Positions 8,501 through 17,400 are shown, counted from the first letter of the stretch. The stretch: DNA of 17,764 nucleotides from CAZIKB01 sp964539665 (GCA_964539665.1 CAZIKB010000131.1:1-17764); one strand, 5' to 3'. Notes: generated from the letters alone by a model not told the origin. Numbers and translations: made by a program.

Positions 8501-10414
8501 GCTTATACTTTGACCAATATCGCATGGAATCAGGAAACACATGATTTCTACAACAAACATGCCTCCACCGGGTTTGAGTTTACCAATCTTAAAACGCTGT
8601 TTGGCGCGGTCATAACCAGTGGTAAACCGGTTATTGCCAACCAACCGGAATCCGATCCCCGCCGTGGCGGCCTGCCGAAAGCACACCCCCCGCTGAACGC
8701 GTTCCTGGGGATTCCATTTTGTCTTGGTGAAAAAATAACAGGCATGGTAGGAGTTGCCAATCGCCCCGGGGGTTACGATGATGATGTTATCGAATTTCTT
8801 CGTCCTGTTTTAGATACCTGTGCGCACATAATTGAAGCATTAAGGAGTGATAATCTGCGAAAGCAAGCGGAAGCAGCACTTCAAGACAGTGAAAAACGGT
8901 TGCGAGATCTTTTCGAAAGTTCTCCAGATGCGATTTTTGTAGAAGACTTGGATGGCCAGGTGCTGGATGTCAATCCAGCGGCATGTAATCTGCACGGTGT
9001 CTCGAGTAATGAGATAATAGGGAAAAATGTATCTGAACTTATTCCAACTGAACACAGAGATGAAGTTCAAATAACATTCCAAAAACTAATTAAAGGTGAA
9101 ATTGATTATTTAGATAGCTTTAGTTTGACTAATGACGGAAAATCCGTACCTGTTGAAATCCGAGCCAATCGTTTTGAATATGCTAATCAACCAGCCTTCC
9201 TGCTGCAAGTACGTGATGCTACCGAGCGCAAACGATTAGAGGAACAACTTTTTCAATCCCAAAAAATGGAAGCGATTGGCCGATTAGCCGGCGGCGTAGC
9301 CCATGACTTCAACAACCTGTTAACCGTTATTCTCGGTAATGTTGAATTTGGCCTGCAAGACTCCAATCCTGGCGACCCGGTTCAACTGGATTTAATGAGT
9401 ATTGATAAAGCAGCGACAGAAGCAAGCGAATTAGTGCGGCAGCTCTTAACGTTTAGCAAAAGTCAGAATTTTGAACCAACAACTGTAGATTTAAATAATA
9501 TAATAAATAATCACATAAAAATGCTCAGACGCATCATTGGCGAGGATATTGATCTTAATACAAATCTGGATAAGAAGTTATCAAAAATTTGGGCGGATTC
9601 TACACAAATCCAGCGAATACTCATGAATCTATCTGTCAACGCTCGGGATGCGATGCCGAAAGGAGGCGAGTTAATTATTGAGACCAGGAATTTTGTAGCA
9701 GATGAAAATTTCTATCATGAATTGAACCGGACAGGCACGCAGCTAAAATCTAAAAATCAATCAGGAAATTATGTTGAACTCACAATAATTGATATGGGTA
9801 AAGGTATGGATAAACAGACCCTGGATCGAATATTCGATCCCTTCTTCACAACAAAAAAAACAGGTGAAGGGACCGGTCTTGGTTTAGCCGTTGTTTATGG
9901 AATTGTTAAACAGCACGATGGACTAATTAAAGTAAACAGTCAATTAGGGAAAGGCGCTTCATTCAAAATCTATTTGCCAACAACTTCCGAATCCACAGAA
10001 CAGGCATTAAAAAATGAAAGAAAAGCAAAATTTCACAGGGGGGAGGAGACCATTTTAGTTGTCGAGGATGAAGATGCTGTTCGAAATGTGACCTTTCGAA
10101 TTTTAACTGAATTAGGTTATAATGTCCGCACCGCAAAAGACGGAAATGAAGCGCTCAATTATTTTAAATCACAAAAAGGAAATATTGATTTAGTTATTTT
10201 AGATGTGGTTATGCCGGAATACAGCGGCCCCGAGACTTATAAAAGATTGTGTTCAATGAAACCTGATTTACCAGTTATTTATGTAACAGGTTATGACGTA
10301 CATTCTGAAATAATGGAATCAGATGACCCGGAACAAGGAAGTGTAACTGTTCTTCAAAAGCCCTACACCAAAAATGCGCTAGGACAAAAAGTACGTGAGT
10401 TATTAGATAATTAA
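5537..10414 (+). CDS. giant multi-PAS/GAF hybrid histidine kinase with receivers at both ends
   Basis: A 1625-residue soluble sensor hybrid. Order: receiver (about 10-125, acceptor Asp61, VRKMGN instead of Lys-Pro), coiled coil, PAS 1 (174-287) with Cys219-Cys220, His224-Gly and GCPL Cys233, PAS 2 (294-410), PAS 3 (418-537), GAF 1 (about 548-672), PAS 4 (675-795), PAS 5 (802-925), GAF 2 (about 928-1105), PAS 6 (1117-1235), kinase domain with VAHDFNNLL (His1256), ATPase with DMGKG at Asp1419 and GTGLGL, and C-terminal receiver (acceptor Asp1556 in ILDVVMPE, QKPY lysine). Most PAS domains end in the usual DITERK-type motif leading into a coiled linker. ATG 5537 follows TCCTGGAGAG at 5522-5532, which resembles the preceding gene's ribosome-binding site. 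The N-terminal receiver is a paralogue of that of the preceding gene, and the C-terminal kinase-REC block is close to that of the gene at 10621. Ligands are unknown; redox, gas and small-molecule inputs are all possible. Confidence 0.95.
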   Translation: MKKGQKNRDRHPVLVIEDDAAQLKTIADILESEDLQPICCSTGKEALNAVKQQELNVAILDLRLPDIEGLELLKKLKQHNPEIKVIINTGYASLESALEAINEEVYAYVRKMGNVEELLKHVHRAFHTHLTSYSEKLEREVKKRAKELLQANDKLKQEMKERKKTESAVEIAKNEWEITFDAMSDWVCLMDLKGKIVRTNRVGEAFTNLSLSKIVGKSCCNIVHGTEQPIPGCPLRKMLKTGKKESIEIQIPDSDRWLQVTVDPVLDKEGNMQSAVHIARDITERKRSEAALIVSEAKYRGIFDESVAAIYVFDVKKNFIDSNEAGLNLLGYSREELLNMSIPDVDADPIVVLPAHEKLIAGERLINYEHKLKRKDGTIITVLNNSRSLTAVDGNFIGMQSTLIDITERKRIEEDLRKREEQYRAIFQTAANLITSVDEEGMIVDCNNRIKQVLGYERDEIIGQNMAEIIHPDYLSRAKKSLEEILSTGFSYNKHYKMVRKDGQLIDVEINSSGLKGKNSQYYRTICIIKDITKRMRAEEALKQRTFDLGERVKEINCLFQVSQLTAEHNRPLDEILQKTVELLPPAWQYPEITCSRILFDGKSYTTSNWQETDWKQSTDLGTGEGNEGVLEVAYLEGKPEIDEGPFLKEERNLIDTLGRMLVDYLERTQAEDELKRSREWFSAVFGASRDGIVVEDNEIITYANSAFAKHYGYDSVDELIGQHVSIVQSGEDNERMLEFGRLRASGKPAPNLYEYKGKQKKGALIDFEASVSSVDITGKSYIITVIRDITERKQAERALEESEAHLRTLTQTATNAIMSIDANGEIFIWNEAATRMFGYQTSEVIGQDLHKLIVPKQYHEKALAGLKQFVKNGTGAVIGKTLELTALRKDGTEFPVELSISSYKRGDSWHATGIIRDITERKWTAMKLQQQHKILNAISHVQSQFIRDTDPRKVFDSLLTKILSLTKSEYGFIGEILYTESDQPYLKAYTLTNIAWNQETHDFYNKHASTGFEFTNLKTLFGAVITSGKPVIANQPESDPRRGGLPKAHPPLNAFLGIPFCLGEKITGMVGVANRPGGYDDDVIEFLRPVLDTCAHIIEALRSDNLRKQAEAALQDSEKRLRDLFESSPDAIFVEDLDGQVLDVNPAACNLHGVSSNEIIGKNVSELIPTEHRDEVQITFQKLIKGEIDYLDSFSLTNDGKSVPVEIRANRFEYANQPAFLLQVRDATERKRLEEQLFQSQKMEAIGRLAGGVAHDFNNLLTVILGNVEFGLQDSNPGDPVQLDLMSIDKAATEASELVRQLLTFSKSQNFEPTTVDLNNIINNHIKMLRRIIGEDIDLNTNLDKKLSKIWADSTQIQRILMNLSVNARDAMPKGGELIIETRNFVADENFYHELNRTGTQLKSKNQSGNYVELTIIDMGKGMDKQTLDRIFDPFFTTKKTGEGTGLGLAVVYGIVKQHDGLIKVNSQLGKGASFKIYLPTTSESTEQALKNERKAKFHRGEETILVVEDEDAVRNVTFRILTELGYNVRTAKDGNEALNYFKSQKGNIDLVILDVVMPEYSGPETYKRLCSMKPDLPVIYVTGYDVHSEIMESDDPEQGSVTVLQKPYTKNALGQKVRELLDN

Positions 10415-10620
10415 CTAATACTAATTACGGTAGTGAACTGAAATATAAAAATTTGTTAAAATACTACATTTTTTTAAAAAATTACTTGCATTAACGTAAA
10501 TAATTTATTATTTAAGAATTATATTACGATATAGTAAATTCCGCTTGCACAGATTACTGAATTCCCTGATTTAATAAATTATATAGTTTAGATATAAATG
10601 ATATTAGAGGATAATGGTCT
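10415..10620. other. AT-rich intergenic spacer
   Basis: Apart from the 12-mer at 10426-10437, this spacer shows only A/T runs, such as T7A6 around 10469-10481. No GC-rich terminator stem and no convincing promoter were found, so whether the next kinase is cotranscribed cannot be decided here. Confidence 0.4.
10426..10437 (+). repeat. 12-bp repeat after a kinase stop codon, copy 2
   Basis: Identical TACGGTAGTGAA to 5497-5508, here 11 bases after the TAA of the giant hybrid kinase. No third copy was seen after the kinase ending at 13491. Confidence 0.55.
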
Positions 10621-13491
10621 ATGAGTTTGATTCTCATAGTATCTTTAGCGATTCTTTTGGTCGGGGCCTTCTGGTCGATGTATTTTCTGGTGCGTTTGCG
10701 GGACCGGCGGATGGGATTCTTTACACTTGCGCTCATATTGATGAGCGCTTATCAATTACATATTTTTCTGGGAGATAAAATATCTCAAACAATCTCACTC
10801 TCAAACTTTGCTGCAGAGCTGCCGAATCTTTTAGTCAGCATTATGGCGTATATAGCTGTATTTTGTTTCGAACACATCATCATTCAGCAAAAACACGCAG
10901 ATGAAAAAATCAACCACCAGAATGAACTAATGGGAGGTATTCTGCGTGAACTGCCAACCGTAGCATTCACGATAGATGAAAATGGTATTTTGCAGGAATG
11001 TTCCGGGGCTGGCCTCCAACGTATCGGTCTTAACAATCGCAAACTCATCAAATCAAACACATTTAATGAATTCACCCAAAATAAAGAGCAGGCGTTAAAG
11101 GCCGCATCCGGTGAATCCCATCATTATGAAAGTCATGGCGTCTCAGAGAATGGGCCATTTTGGTATGATAACTTCCTCAGCTTTGATCCTGATAATAAAA
11201 GAGCGGTCGGTTTCGCAATTGATATTACTGAACAGAAATTAGCAGTCCAGGCGCTCAGGGAGAGTGAAATAAAAAACCAGGCTTTCATTAAAGCCACTCC
11301 GCATTTAATGTTTCGAATTCACGACGATGGAACATATTTAGAGTTTAAGCCAACTAAAAACTCGAACAGTCTGGCGCCTTCCAAAAAATTTATCGGTAAA
11401 AAAATATATGATGTATTACCAGAAGATGTAGCTGAAAAAGCCATGCACTATTTAACGCATACATTACAGACCGGCGAAATACAAATTTTTGATTATCAAC
11501 TTCGAAAAAACGGACGTACATGCGATTACGAGGCTCGCTTGATTGAAAGCAGTAAAAATGAAGTACTGGCCATAGTTCGTAACATAACTGAGCGCAAAGA
11601 GGTCAAGAAGGCGCTTTTAAATAGTGAAGAACGTTTTCGTTCCCTGACTGAAAATGCTCCAGTCTGCATAATCGAAATAGACAAACAGGGCAATCTTATT
11701 TTCATGAATTCTGTCGGTCTAAAAGTAATGGGCGTCTCAAATATAAAAAACGCCATTGGCCGGGCATTCCTCGATTTAGTGGCTCAAGAGGATCGTGAAC
11801 GCGTCAGCGATTTACTCAACAAAGCCTTTAATGCAGAGCCTTCAGAATGTGAATATCTGGCGTTGAGCAACAGCGGCCAAAAAATCTTTCACTCGAGCTT
11901 TATTCCTTTAAAAGGAGCCGCTGGAACTGTTGAAACCATTATCGGCATAACGCAGAACATCACCGAACGAAAGAAAACAGAAGGGCAGCTCCGTAAGTTA
12001 TATCATGCCGTTGAACAAAGCCCAAGTATGGTAATGATTACAGATCCCCTGGGTGTAATTGAATATGTAAATCCCAGATTTTCCAAGATTACTGGTTATT
12101 CCTCGCAAGACATTTTAGGAACAAATGTCAATGAATTGGGCGATATTTTTGCAGAAGACTACGAGAAAATACGGCAGGTACTGGATGCGGGCAAAGAATG
12201 GCGCGGTGAATTTTATAACAAAAAAATGAATGGTGAATTCTATTGGGAGTATGCTTCAATTTCATCAATCAAAAATTCTGATGGAGTCATTACTCATTAC
12301 ATAAAAGTAGCTGAAGACCTGACAGCCCGTAAAAAATTGGAAGAGCAATTATTCCAGTCTCAAAAAATGGAAGCTATTGGCAGATTGGCAGGTGGCGTAG
12401 CTCATGACTTTAATAATCTGCTTACAGCTATCTCAGGTTACACCGATTTTCTGTTAGATGGTCTCAGTCACAATGATCCAAATCGACAGGATATTCTGGA
12501 AATCCAGAAAGCTGGAGAACGAGCAACCTTGCTAACACGTCAGCTTTTGGCTTTCAGCCGCAAGCAAATGCTTCAACAGGAATTATTGGATATAAATAAA
12601 ATAATCAAAGATTTCCATAATATGTTAACTCGTGTTATCGGGGAGAACATTGAACTACAGACAAATCTTGAGTTAAATCTTGCTTCAATCTGGGCAGACG
12701 CTGGTCAAATCCAGCAAGCATTATTAAATCTCTGTATAAATTCACGAGACGCGATGCCCAAGGGCGGACAATTGACCATAGAAACTTTCAATCTCACGGA
12801 AAAGCAAGTAAAAGAAAAAGCACTGTCTGTCAATACCGGAAATAATTATGTGCAACTCAATATAATCGATACAGGTATTGGAATGGAGCAAAATACCCTG
12901 AAACAAATATTCGAGCCCTTCTATACAACAAAGGAAATGGGTAAAGGAACCGGGCTCGGATTATCAGTGGTTTATGGCATCGTGAAACAACATAATGGAC
13001 ATATTGAAGTTGAGAGCGAAATAGGTAAAGGAACCACCTTTAAAGTTTATATCCCATCTGATCCGGATGCTGAATCAGGGGATAAAACAAAAAGCAATTT
13101 GCCTAAATTAGGCGATATATCAAAAACCATTCTGGTGGTTGAAGATGACGAAACCGTTCGGAACGTGGCTGTTCGTATCCTGAAAAATTTGAATTATAAA
13201 ATCCTCATGGCCGAAAATGGCTTAGAAGCAGTCAAGATATTTGAATCAGACCATGAGCGCATTGATCTGGTGATAATGGATGTAGTCATGCCTAAAAGCA
13301 GCGGCCCGGAAGCTTATGAAAAAATGCGAACAATCAATTCGGATATGCCCGTAATATTCGTCACGGGCTATGATGCCCGATCGGAAATAGGTGACTTGAA
13401 TCTCGCTTCTGATGCACCAGTTACTGTACTACAAAAGCCATATTCTAAAGACAGCCTGGAGAAAAAAATAAGAGAGATACTTTCAGACTGA
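10621..13491 (+). CDS. membrane-anchored hybrid histidine kinase, PAS4-HisKA-HATPase-REC
   Basis: A 956-residue hybrid kinase. The N-terminus has three likely membrane helices (about 2-24, 31-50 and 65-86) with an Arg-rich loop (RLRDRR) between the first two and almost no extracytoplasmic domain, so sensing may occur in the membrane or through the PAS domains. PAS 1 (about 100-207), PAS 2 (215-330), PAS 3 (335-457) and PAS 4 (458-578) follow. PAS 4 has the EWRGEF signature like PAS 1 of the gene at 14445. The kinase core has VAHDFNNLL (His595), DTGIG at Asp750 and GTGLGL; the receiver has acceptor Asp887 (IMDVVMPK) and Lys939 in LQKPY. Kinase and receiver closely resemble those of the preceding giant kinase (shared FQSQKMEAIGRLAGGVAHDF). 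ATG 10621 is preceded by AGAGGA (10606-10611) with 9-base spacing, and the membrane helix starts right away, which supports this start. Confidence 0.94.
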   Translation: MSLILIVSLAILLVGAFWSMYFLVRLRDRRMGFFTLALILMSAYQLHIFLGDKISQTISLSNFAAELPNLLVSIMAYIAVFCFEHIIIQQKHADEKINHQNELMGGILRELPTVAFTIDENGILQECSGAGLQRIGLNNRKLIKSNTFNEFTQNKEQALKAASGESHHYESHGVSENGPFWYDNFLSFDPDNKRAVGFAIDITEQKLAVQALRESEIKNQAFIKATPHLMFRIHDDGTYLEFKPTKNSNSLAPSKKFIGKKIYDVLPEDVAEKAMHYLTHTLQTGEIQIFDYQLRKNGRTCDYEARLIESSKNEVLAIVRNITERKEVKKALLNSEERFRSLTENAPVCIIEIDKQGNLIFMNSVGLKVMGVSNIKNAIGRAFLDLVAQEDRERVSDLLNKAFNAEPSECEYLALSNSGQKIFHSSFIPLKGAAGTVETIIGITQNITERKKTEGQLRKLYHAVEQSPSMVMITDPLGVIEYVNPRFSKITGYSSQDILGTNVNELGDIFAEDYEKIRQVLDAGKEWRGEFYNKKMNGEFYWEYASISSIKNSDGVITHYIKVAEDLTARKKLEEQLFQSQKMEAIGRLAGGVAHDFNNLLTAISGYTDFLLDGLSHNDPNRQDILEIQKAGERATLLTRQLLAFSRKQMLQQELLDINKIIKDFHNMLTRVIGENIELQTNLELNLASIWADAGQIQQALLNLCINSRDAMPKGGQLTIETFNLTEKQVKEKALSVNTGNNYVQLNIIDTGIGMEQNTLKQIFEPFYTTKEMGKGTGLGLSVVYGIVKQHNGHIEVESEIGKGTTFKVYIPSDPDAESGDKTKSNLPKLGDISKTILVVEDDETVRNVAVRILKNLNYKILMAENGLEAVKIFESDHERIDLVIMDVVMPKSSGPEAYEKMRTINSDMPVIFVTGYDARSEIGDLNLASDAPVTVLQKPYSKDSLEKKIREILSD

Positions 13492-13492
13492 A

Positions 13493-13520
13493 AGTTCTGA
13501 TATACGAACTGAGTTTCTTT
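13493..13520 (+). terminator. weak hairpin after the hybrid kinase stop
   Basis: AGTTC (13493-13497) can pair with GAACT (13506-13510), followed by GAGTTTCTTT. The stem is only five pairs and the T-tract is interrupted, so this is at best a marginal terminator directly after the TGA at 13489-13491. Confidence 0.2.
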
Positions 13521-13570
13521 CTGGTTCCCTGGTTTAGTGTAAATCCTTGCGAAGCCATTCCCATGATATA

Positions 13571-13756
13571 TCTGCGCCAACCGATAACAGCATAAGCACT
13601 AATTTACTCAGCCCGGGCGAGCATCCGATCAATTGCCTGTTCCCTCGCTTCAGCCATGAGTTTGGTATATTCCTCAATCTCACCGCCTACCATGTTCTTT
13701 TAACCAGTTAAAATATTTTCGCCTAAATGCCTTCCGCGCTGACACTGCAGAATAGA
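13571..13756 (-). pseudogene. decayed YbjQ/UPF0145-like (heavy-metal-binding domain) fragment
   Basis: Read on the minus strand, one frame gives GRHLGENILTG, a stop (13700-13702), then KNMVGGEIEEYTKLMAEA continuing to RMLARAE, a second stop (13604-13606), then ISAYAVIGWRR. From memory this follows the YbjQ/UPF0145 pattern of RHIGxDIxxGLxNxVGGEI, YTxxxxEAREQAxxRM and then GAxAVVxVR, in the right order and one frame. The first stop (TAA) is one base from a Leu codon (TTA), as expected at the Leu of GLKN. About 62 codons remain of a usual length near 105, and no start codon or ribosome-binding site is present. The frame stays open upstream to about 13900 without recognisable family sequence. It points opposite to all kinases and is probably a dead relic. 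Family assignment rests on pattern memory, not a search. Confidence 0.6.
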
Positions 13757-14256
13757 CTCCTTCTCATTTATGTCTGCAGGCGACTCAATCTTCAGTGGGG
13801 GATGGATTTCAACTTCACTAGCAATCACAGCAATTTGTCTCCGGCTAAATGGTACACACTTTCAAGCAGTAATGAAATCGATAATAATTAATCCCTTTTC
13901 TTCTTTACTTATTTAAAGGTTGGTACACTTAATTCAATGGATTATTCATGATTTTCACATTAAATATAGTAAACCTTCAGAGCGATTTCAACTTTTAATT
14001 GAATTTCGATTACTTTGAAGAAAATTTTATCTTAAAATTGAAAAAACGGTTACAATTTTTGCCCTAACATCCGATAAATAGCTATTAAGTGATTTTTAAA
14101 TCAACAAGTTAATCAATCTAATATAGAAAAAAATGAGGTTATTCAACTGAATTTGGGAACGATTTCGAACTTGACTGAAGAAATCAGAAACACCAATTAA
14201 AATAACTTGAATGACTTGAAGAAGAATCCAATTATTGCGGTCACGCGCATAAAGGG

Positions 14257-14324
14257 AAACGCTGAATTAATAAGTGTTTGAAAGCAGGATGCACATCCTC
14301 TCTTTACAAGCCTTTAAGTAAAGG
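14257..14324 (+). promoter_or_regulatory. candidate structured leader with alternative hairpins
   Basis: Four short inverted repeats cluster 120-190 bases before the Cache kinase. AAACGCT (14257-14263) pairs with AGTGTTT (14273-14279; one G-U). AGGATG (14286-14291) pairs with CATCCT (14294-14299). CCTTTA (14311-14316) pairs with TAAAGG (14319-14324). CTTTAC (14302-14307) can instead pair with GTAAAG (14318-14323), which excludes the preceding pairing. At DNA level the two 6-2-6 palindromes, 25 bp apart, could be operators; at RNA level they could be a switch. I do not recognise a known riboswitch. Confidence 0.25.
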
Positions 14325-14444
14325 AAAATTACTTGAACTCTTAGGTCATTATTTTAAAACAAGTACAATCGAAAAATATATTTAAAGAATTCTAATTAAT
14401 GAATAATAAAAAAAATAGATGAATTCAATAAAGTGAGAATAAAG

Positions 14445-17400
14445 ATGTTCAAATTGAAATGTATAAAGAAACTTAAAATTTCTCATCAATTGCTGATTTC
14501 CTTTTTAGTGTTAGGCTCATTACCTTTGATCTTTGTTACATATATTGCCCATGATAATGCTGAGAAATATTTGAGGAGAGAAGTAACGAATAAACTTTTG
14601 ACGATAGCGGACTATAAAGCCCACCATATTGAATCCAATATAGTCGAGAGAAAAGGAAATATCACCAACCTATCTCGTGTACCAACAATTATTAACGCTT
14701 TGGAGATATTTTCTGAATCATTCAAGAATGACGGAGTAAATTCAACTGAATATTTGGCTCATGATGAAGAACATGGACCATTTTTAACACAATACCAAAA
14801 GACATCTGGATTTTATGATCTTTTCCTGATATCTCCTGGAGGTGATGTAGTATTTACGGTGATTAAAGAAAATGATTTTGGCACAAATCTAAAAACAGGA
14901 CCTTACAAAGATACAGAATTGGCGAAAGTCTTCGAAAGAGCTCAAATAACATTGGAAACAGAAATTTCTGACTTTAAATACTACCCAGCTTCTGATGAAC
15001 CAGCAGCATTTATTGCTGCACCAGTTATTAAGGAAAGCAAAGTTATCGGTTTTGTTGCACTCCAGATGAACACTCAAGAAGTCTATGATCTCGCAGGGGA
15101 CTATACAGGTTTAGGCGAAACAGGCGAGACGGTAATAGCATTAAAAATAAAGAATGAGGCCGTATTTATAGCGCCTTTGAGACATGATCCCGATGCAGCA
15201 TTTAAAAGAACCGTAATTATTGGATCTCAGAATGCATTGCCTATTCAGGAAGCGGTACAAGGGAAGAATGGCTTGGATTTCTCTATCGATTATCGAAACA
15301 AAGAGATAATTGCCGCTTGGAGGTATTTACCGGTCTTCAGATTGGGAATGGTTGTAAAAATAGACACTGAAGAAGCGTTTGCTCCAATTGTCAAACTCAA
15401 AAACAAGGTACTAATTTTAGGAATCAGTACCTTGTTTTTGTTGGTATTAGTTGCCCTTTTTGTTGCCAACTCCATTTCTAAACCGATTACTAACCTTGTT
15501 CAAGGAATCTTCAGATTTCACAATCGTGATTTTACTGTAAGGGTGATGGAGACAGGACCACGCGAGATCAGTGTGTTTGGACAGGCCTTCAACACAATGG
15601 CAATTGAGTTAGAAAAATCGTACGCGTTGTTGGAAAAGAATGTCGCCGAGCTATCAAAATCCAACAAAGACCTAGAGCTCGAAATCAGCGAACGCAAGCA
15701 GGTCGAGGAAGAGCTAAAAACACTCAACGAAACTCTCGAACAACGTGTGGCCAAACGGACCAAAACGATCGAAAAACGAGCCAGGGAACTGGCATGTTTA
15801 AATGCCGAATTAAAGCAGAATATCACCGAGCGCAAAAAATCAGAAGGACAATTGAGAAAATTATCGCAAGCGGTTCAACAAAGTCCTGCTACAGTTATTA
15901 TTACCAACCAACATGGGATAATTGAATATATCAATCCGAAGTTTACTCAAATTACAGGCTACACCTCTGAAGAAGTCATTGGTCAAAGTCCACAAATATT
16001 GAAATCTGGTAAACATCCTGCTGAGTTTTATAAAGAACTGTGGCACAATCTAATGTCTGGCAACGAATGGCGCGGTGAATTCTGCAATAAGAAAAAGAAC
16101 GGTGAACTATTTTGGGAATCTACATCTATTTCTCCTATTCGAGATTCTGAGGGTACAATTACACATTTCATTGCTGTTAAAGAGGACATCACAGAGAAAA
16201 AAAATGTAGAAAAGGCGTTGCGTGATAGTGAAAGTAAGTATCGTATTTTATTCAACAACATCGCTGATCCTATCTTCATCTTTGATAAAAAATCAAAGTA
16301 TTTTCTTGATTATAACCATGCAGTTGTAAGAATATATGGTTATACGAATGACGAATTGAATTCTATGACTCCGTTTGATCTTCATCCTCCAGAAGATTTA
16401 GTTAAAGTGAGGCAGAACATTGATCAAAGAAATGTTACTCATGCAAATTCATACATTCATGTTATAAAAAATGGTCAACTTATAGATGTAGAAATTCTTA
16501 CTGAAGAAATAGAATATCAGGGTCAATCAGCGTGGATTAGCGTTGTCCGAGACATCACAGAACGCAAACAGGCGGAAGAGACCATTCGCCACCAAAATGA
16601 ATTTATGAAATCGATTCTCGAATCCCTGACGCATCCTTTTTATGTTATAAACGCAAACGATTACACAGTACAATTAGGAAATTCAGCCAGTCAATTTGAC
16701 AATTTAACTGGAAGATCCACCTGTTACACGCTTACTCATCATAATGACAAACCATGCAATTCCAAGGATGATCCTTGCCCATTGGCAGAAGTCAAAAAAA
16801 ACCGGCAGCCAGTAACTTTAGAGCATGTTCATTACGACAAGGATGGTAACACCAAGACCATGGAAGTTCATGGCTATCCGATTTTTGACCAGAATGGCAG
16901 CGTTGTTCAAATGATAGAATACTCTTTGGACATCACCGATCGTAAAAAAGTGGAATTAGAATTAAAACAGGCGAAAGATGCCGCTGAAGTTGCCAACCAG
17001 GAATTGATAGAAATGAATAACCATCTTGATCAAACCACAGCAATTGCAAAAGAGATGGCCTGTCAGGCAGAAATAGCCAACGTTGCCAAGAGTGATTTCT
17101 TAGCCAACATGAGCCACGAAATTCGTACACCTTTGAATGCCATAATTGGAATGACCGAACTAACCCTTGAATCTGAATTAAATTCAGAACAGAGGGGATT
17201 TTTAAATGTCGTACAATCTTCATCTGAGGGCCTTCTCAGTTTGATTAATGACATCCTCGATTTTTCAAAAATAGAAGCCGGACAGATGGAATTGGAAAAC
17301 ACCGATTTTAATCTGTGTGAGGTTGTAGAAACTGCCGTAGAAATATTTAGTATGCGTGCTGAGTCAAAGGGTATCGAACTACTCTGTTATGTTGAACCGC

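Larger units (their letters stand above)
13492..14444. other. long non-coding spacer with gene remnant and leader
   Basis: About 950 bases with no intact gene on either strand. The left part (about 13570-13760, possibly to 13900) holds a minus-strand pseudogene fragment. A middle part (about 13920-14250) is AT-rich and featureless. The right part (14257-14324) has several short inverted repeats ahead of the Cache-domain kinase. A forward frame around 14100-14350 reads as short peptide-like pieces broken by several stops and matches nothing I recognise. Confidence 0.5.

Noticed and set aside
13368..13580. 70-codon minus-strand frame across the end of the kinase at 10621
   Set aside because: Most of it is antisense to the receiver domain, it is not the frame of the YbjQ-like relic, and it has no recognisable motifs.
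14080..14350. Forward frame with peptide-like stretches before the Cache kinase
   Set aside because: It is broken by several stops, has no start codon and matches no family I know, so it cannot be called a pseudogene.
14399..14436. Two tiny overlapping frames (MNNKKNR and MNSIK) just before the Cache kinase
   Set aside because: They are 7 and 5 codons in an A-rich leader without convincing ribosome sites; chance is the simplest explanation.
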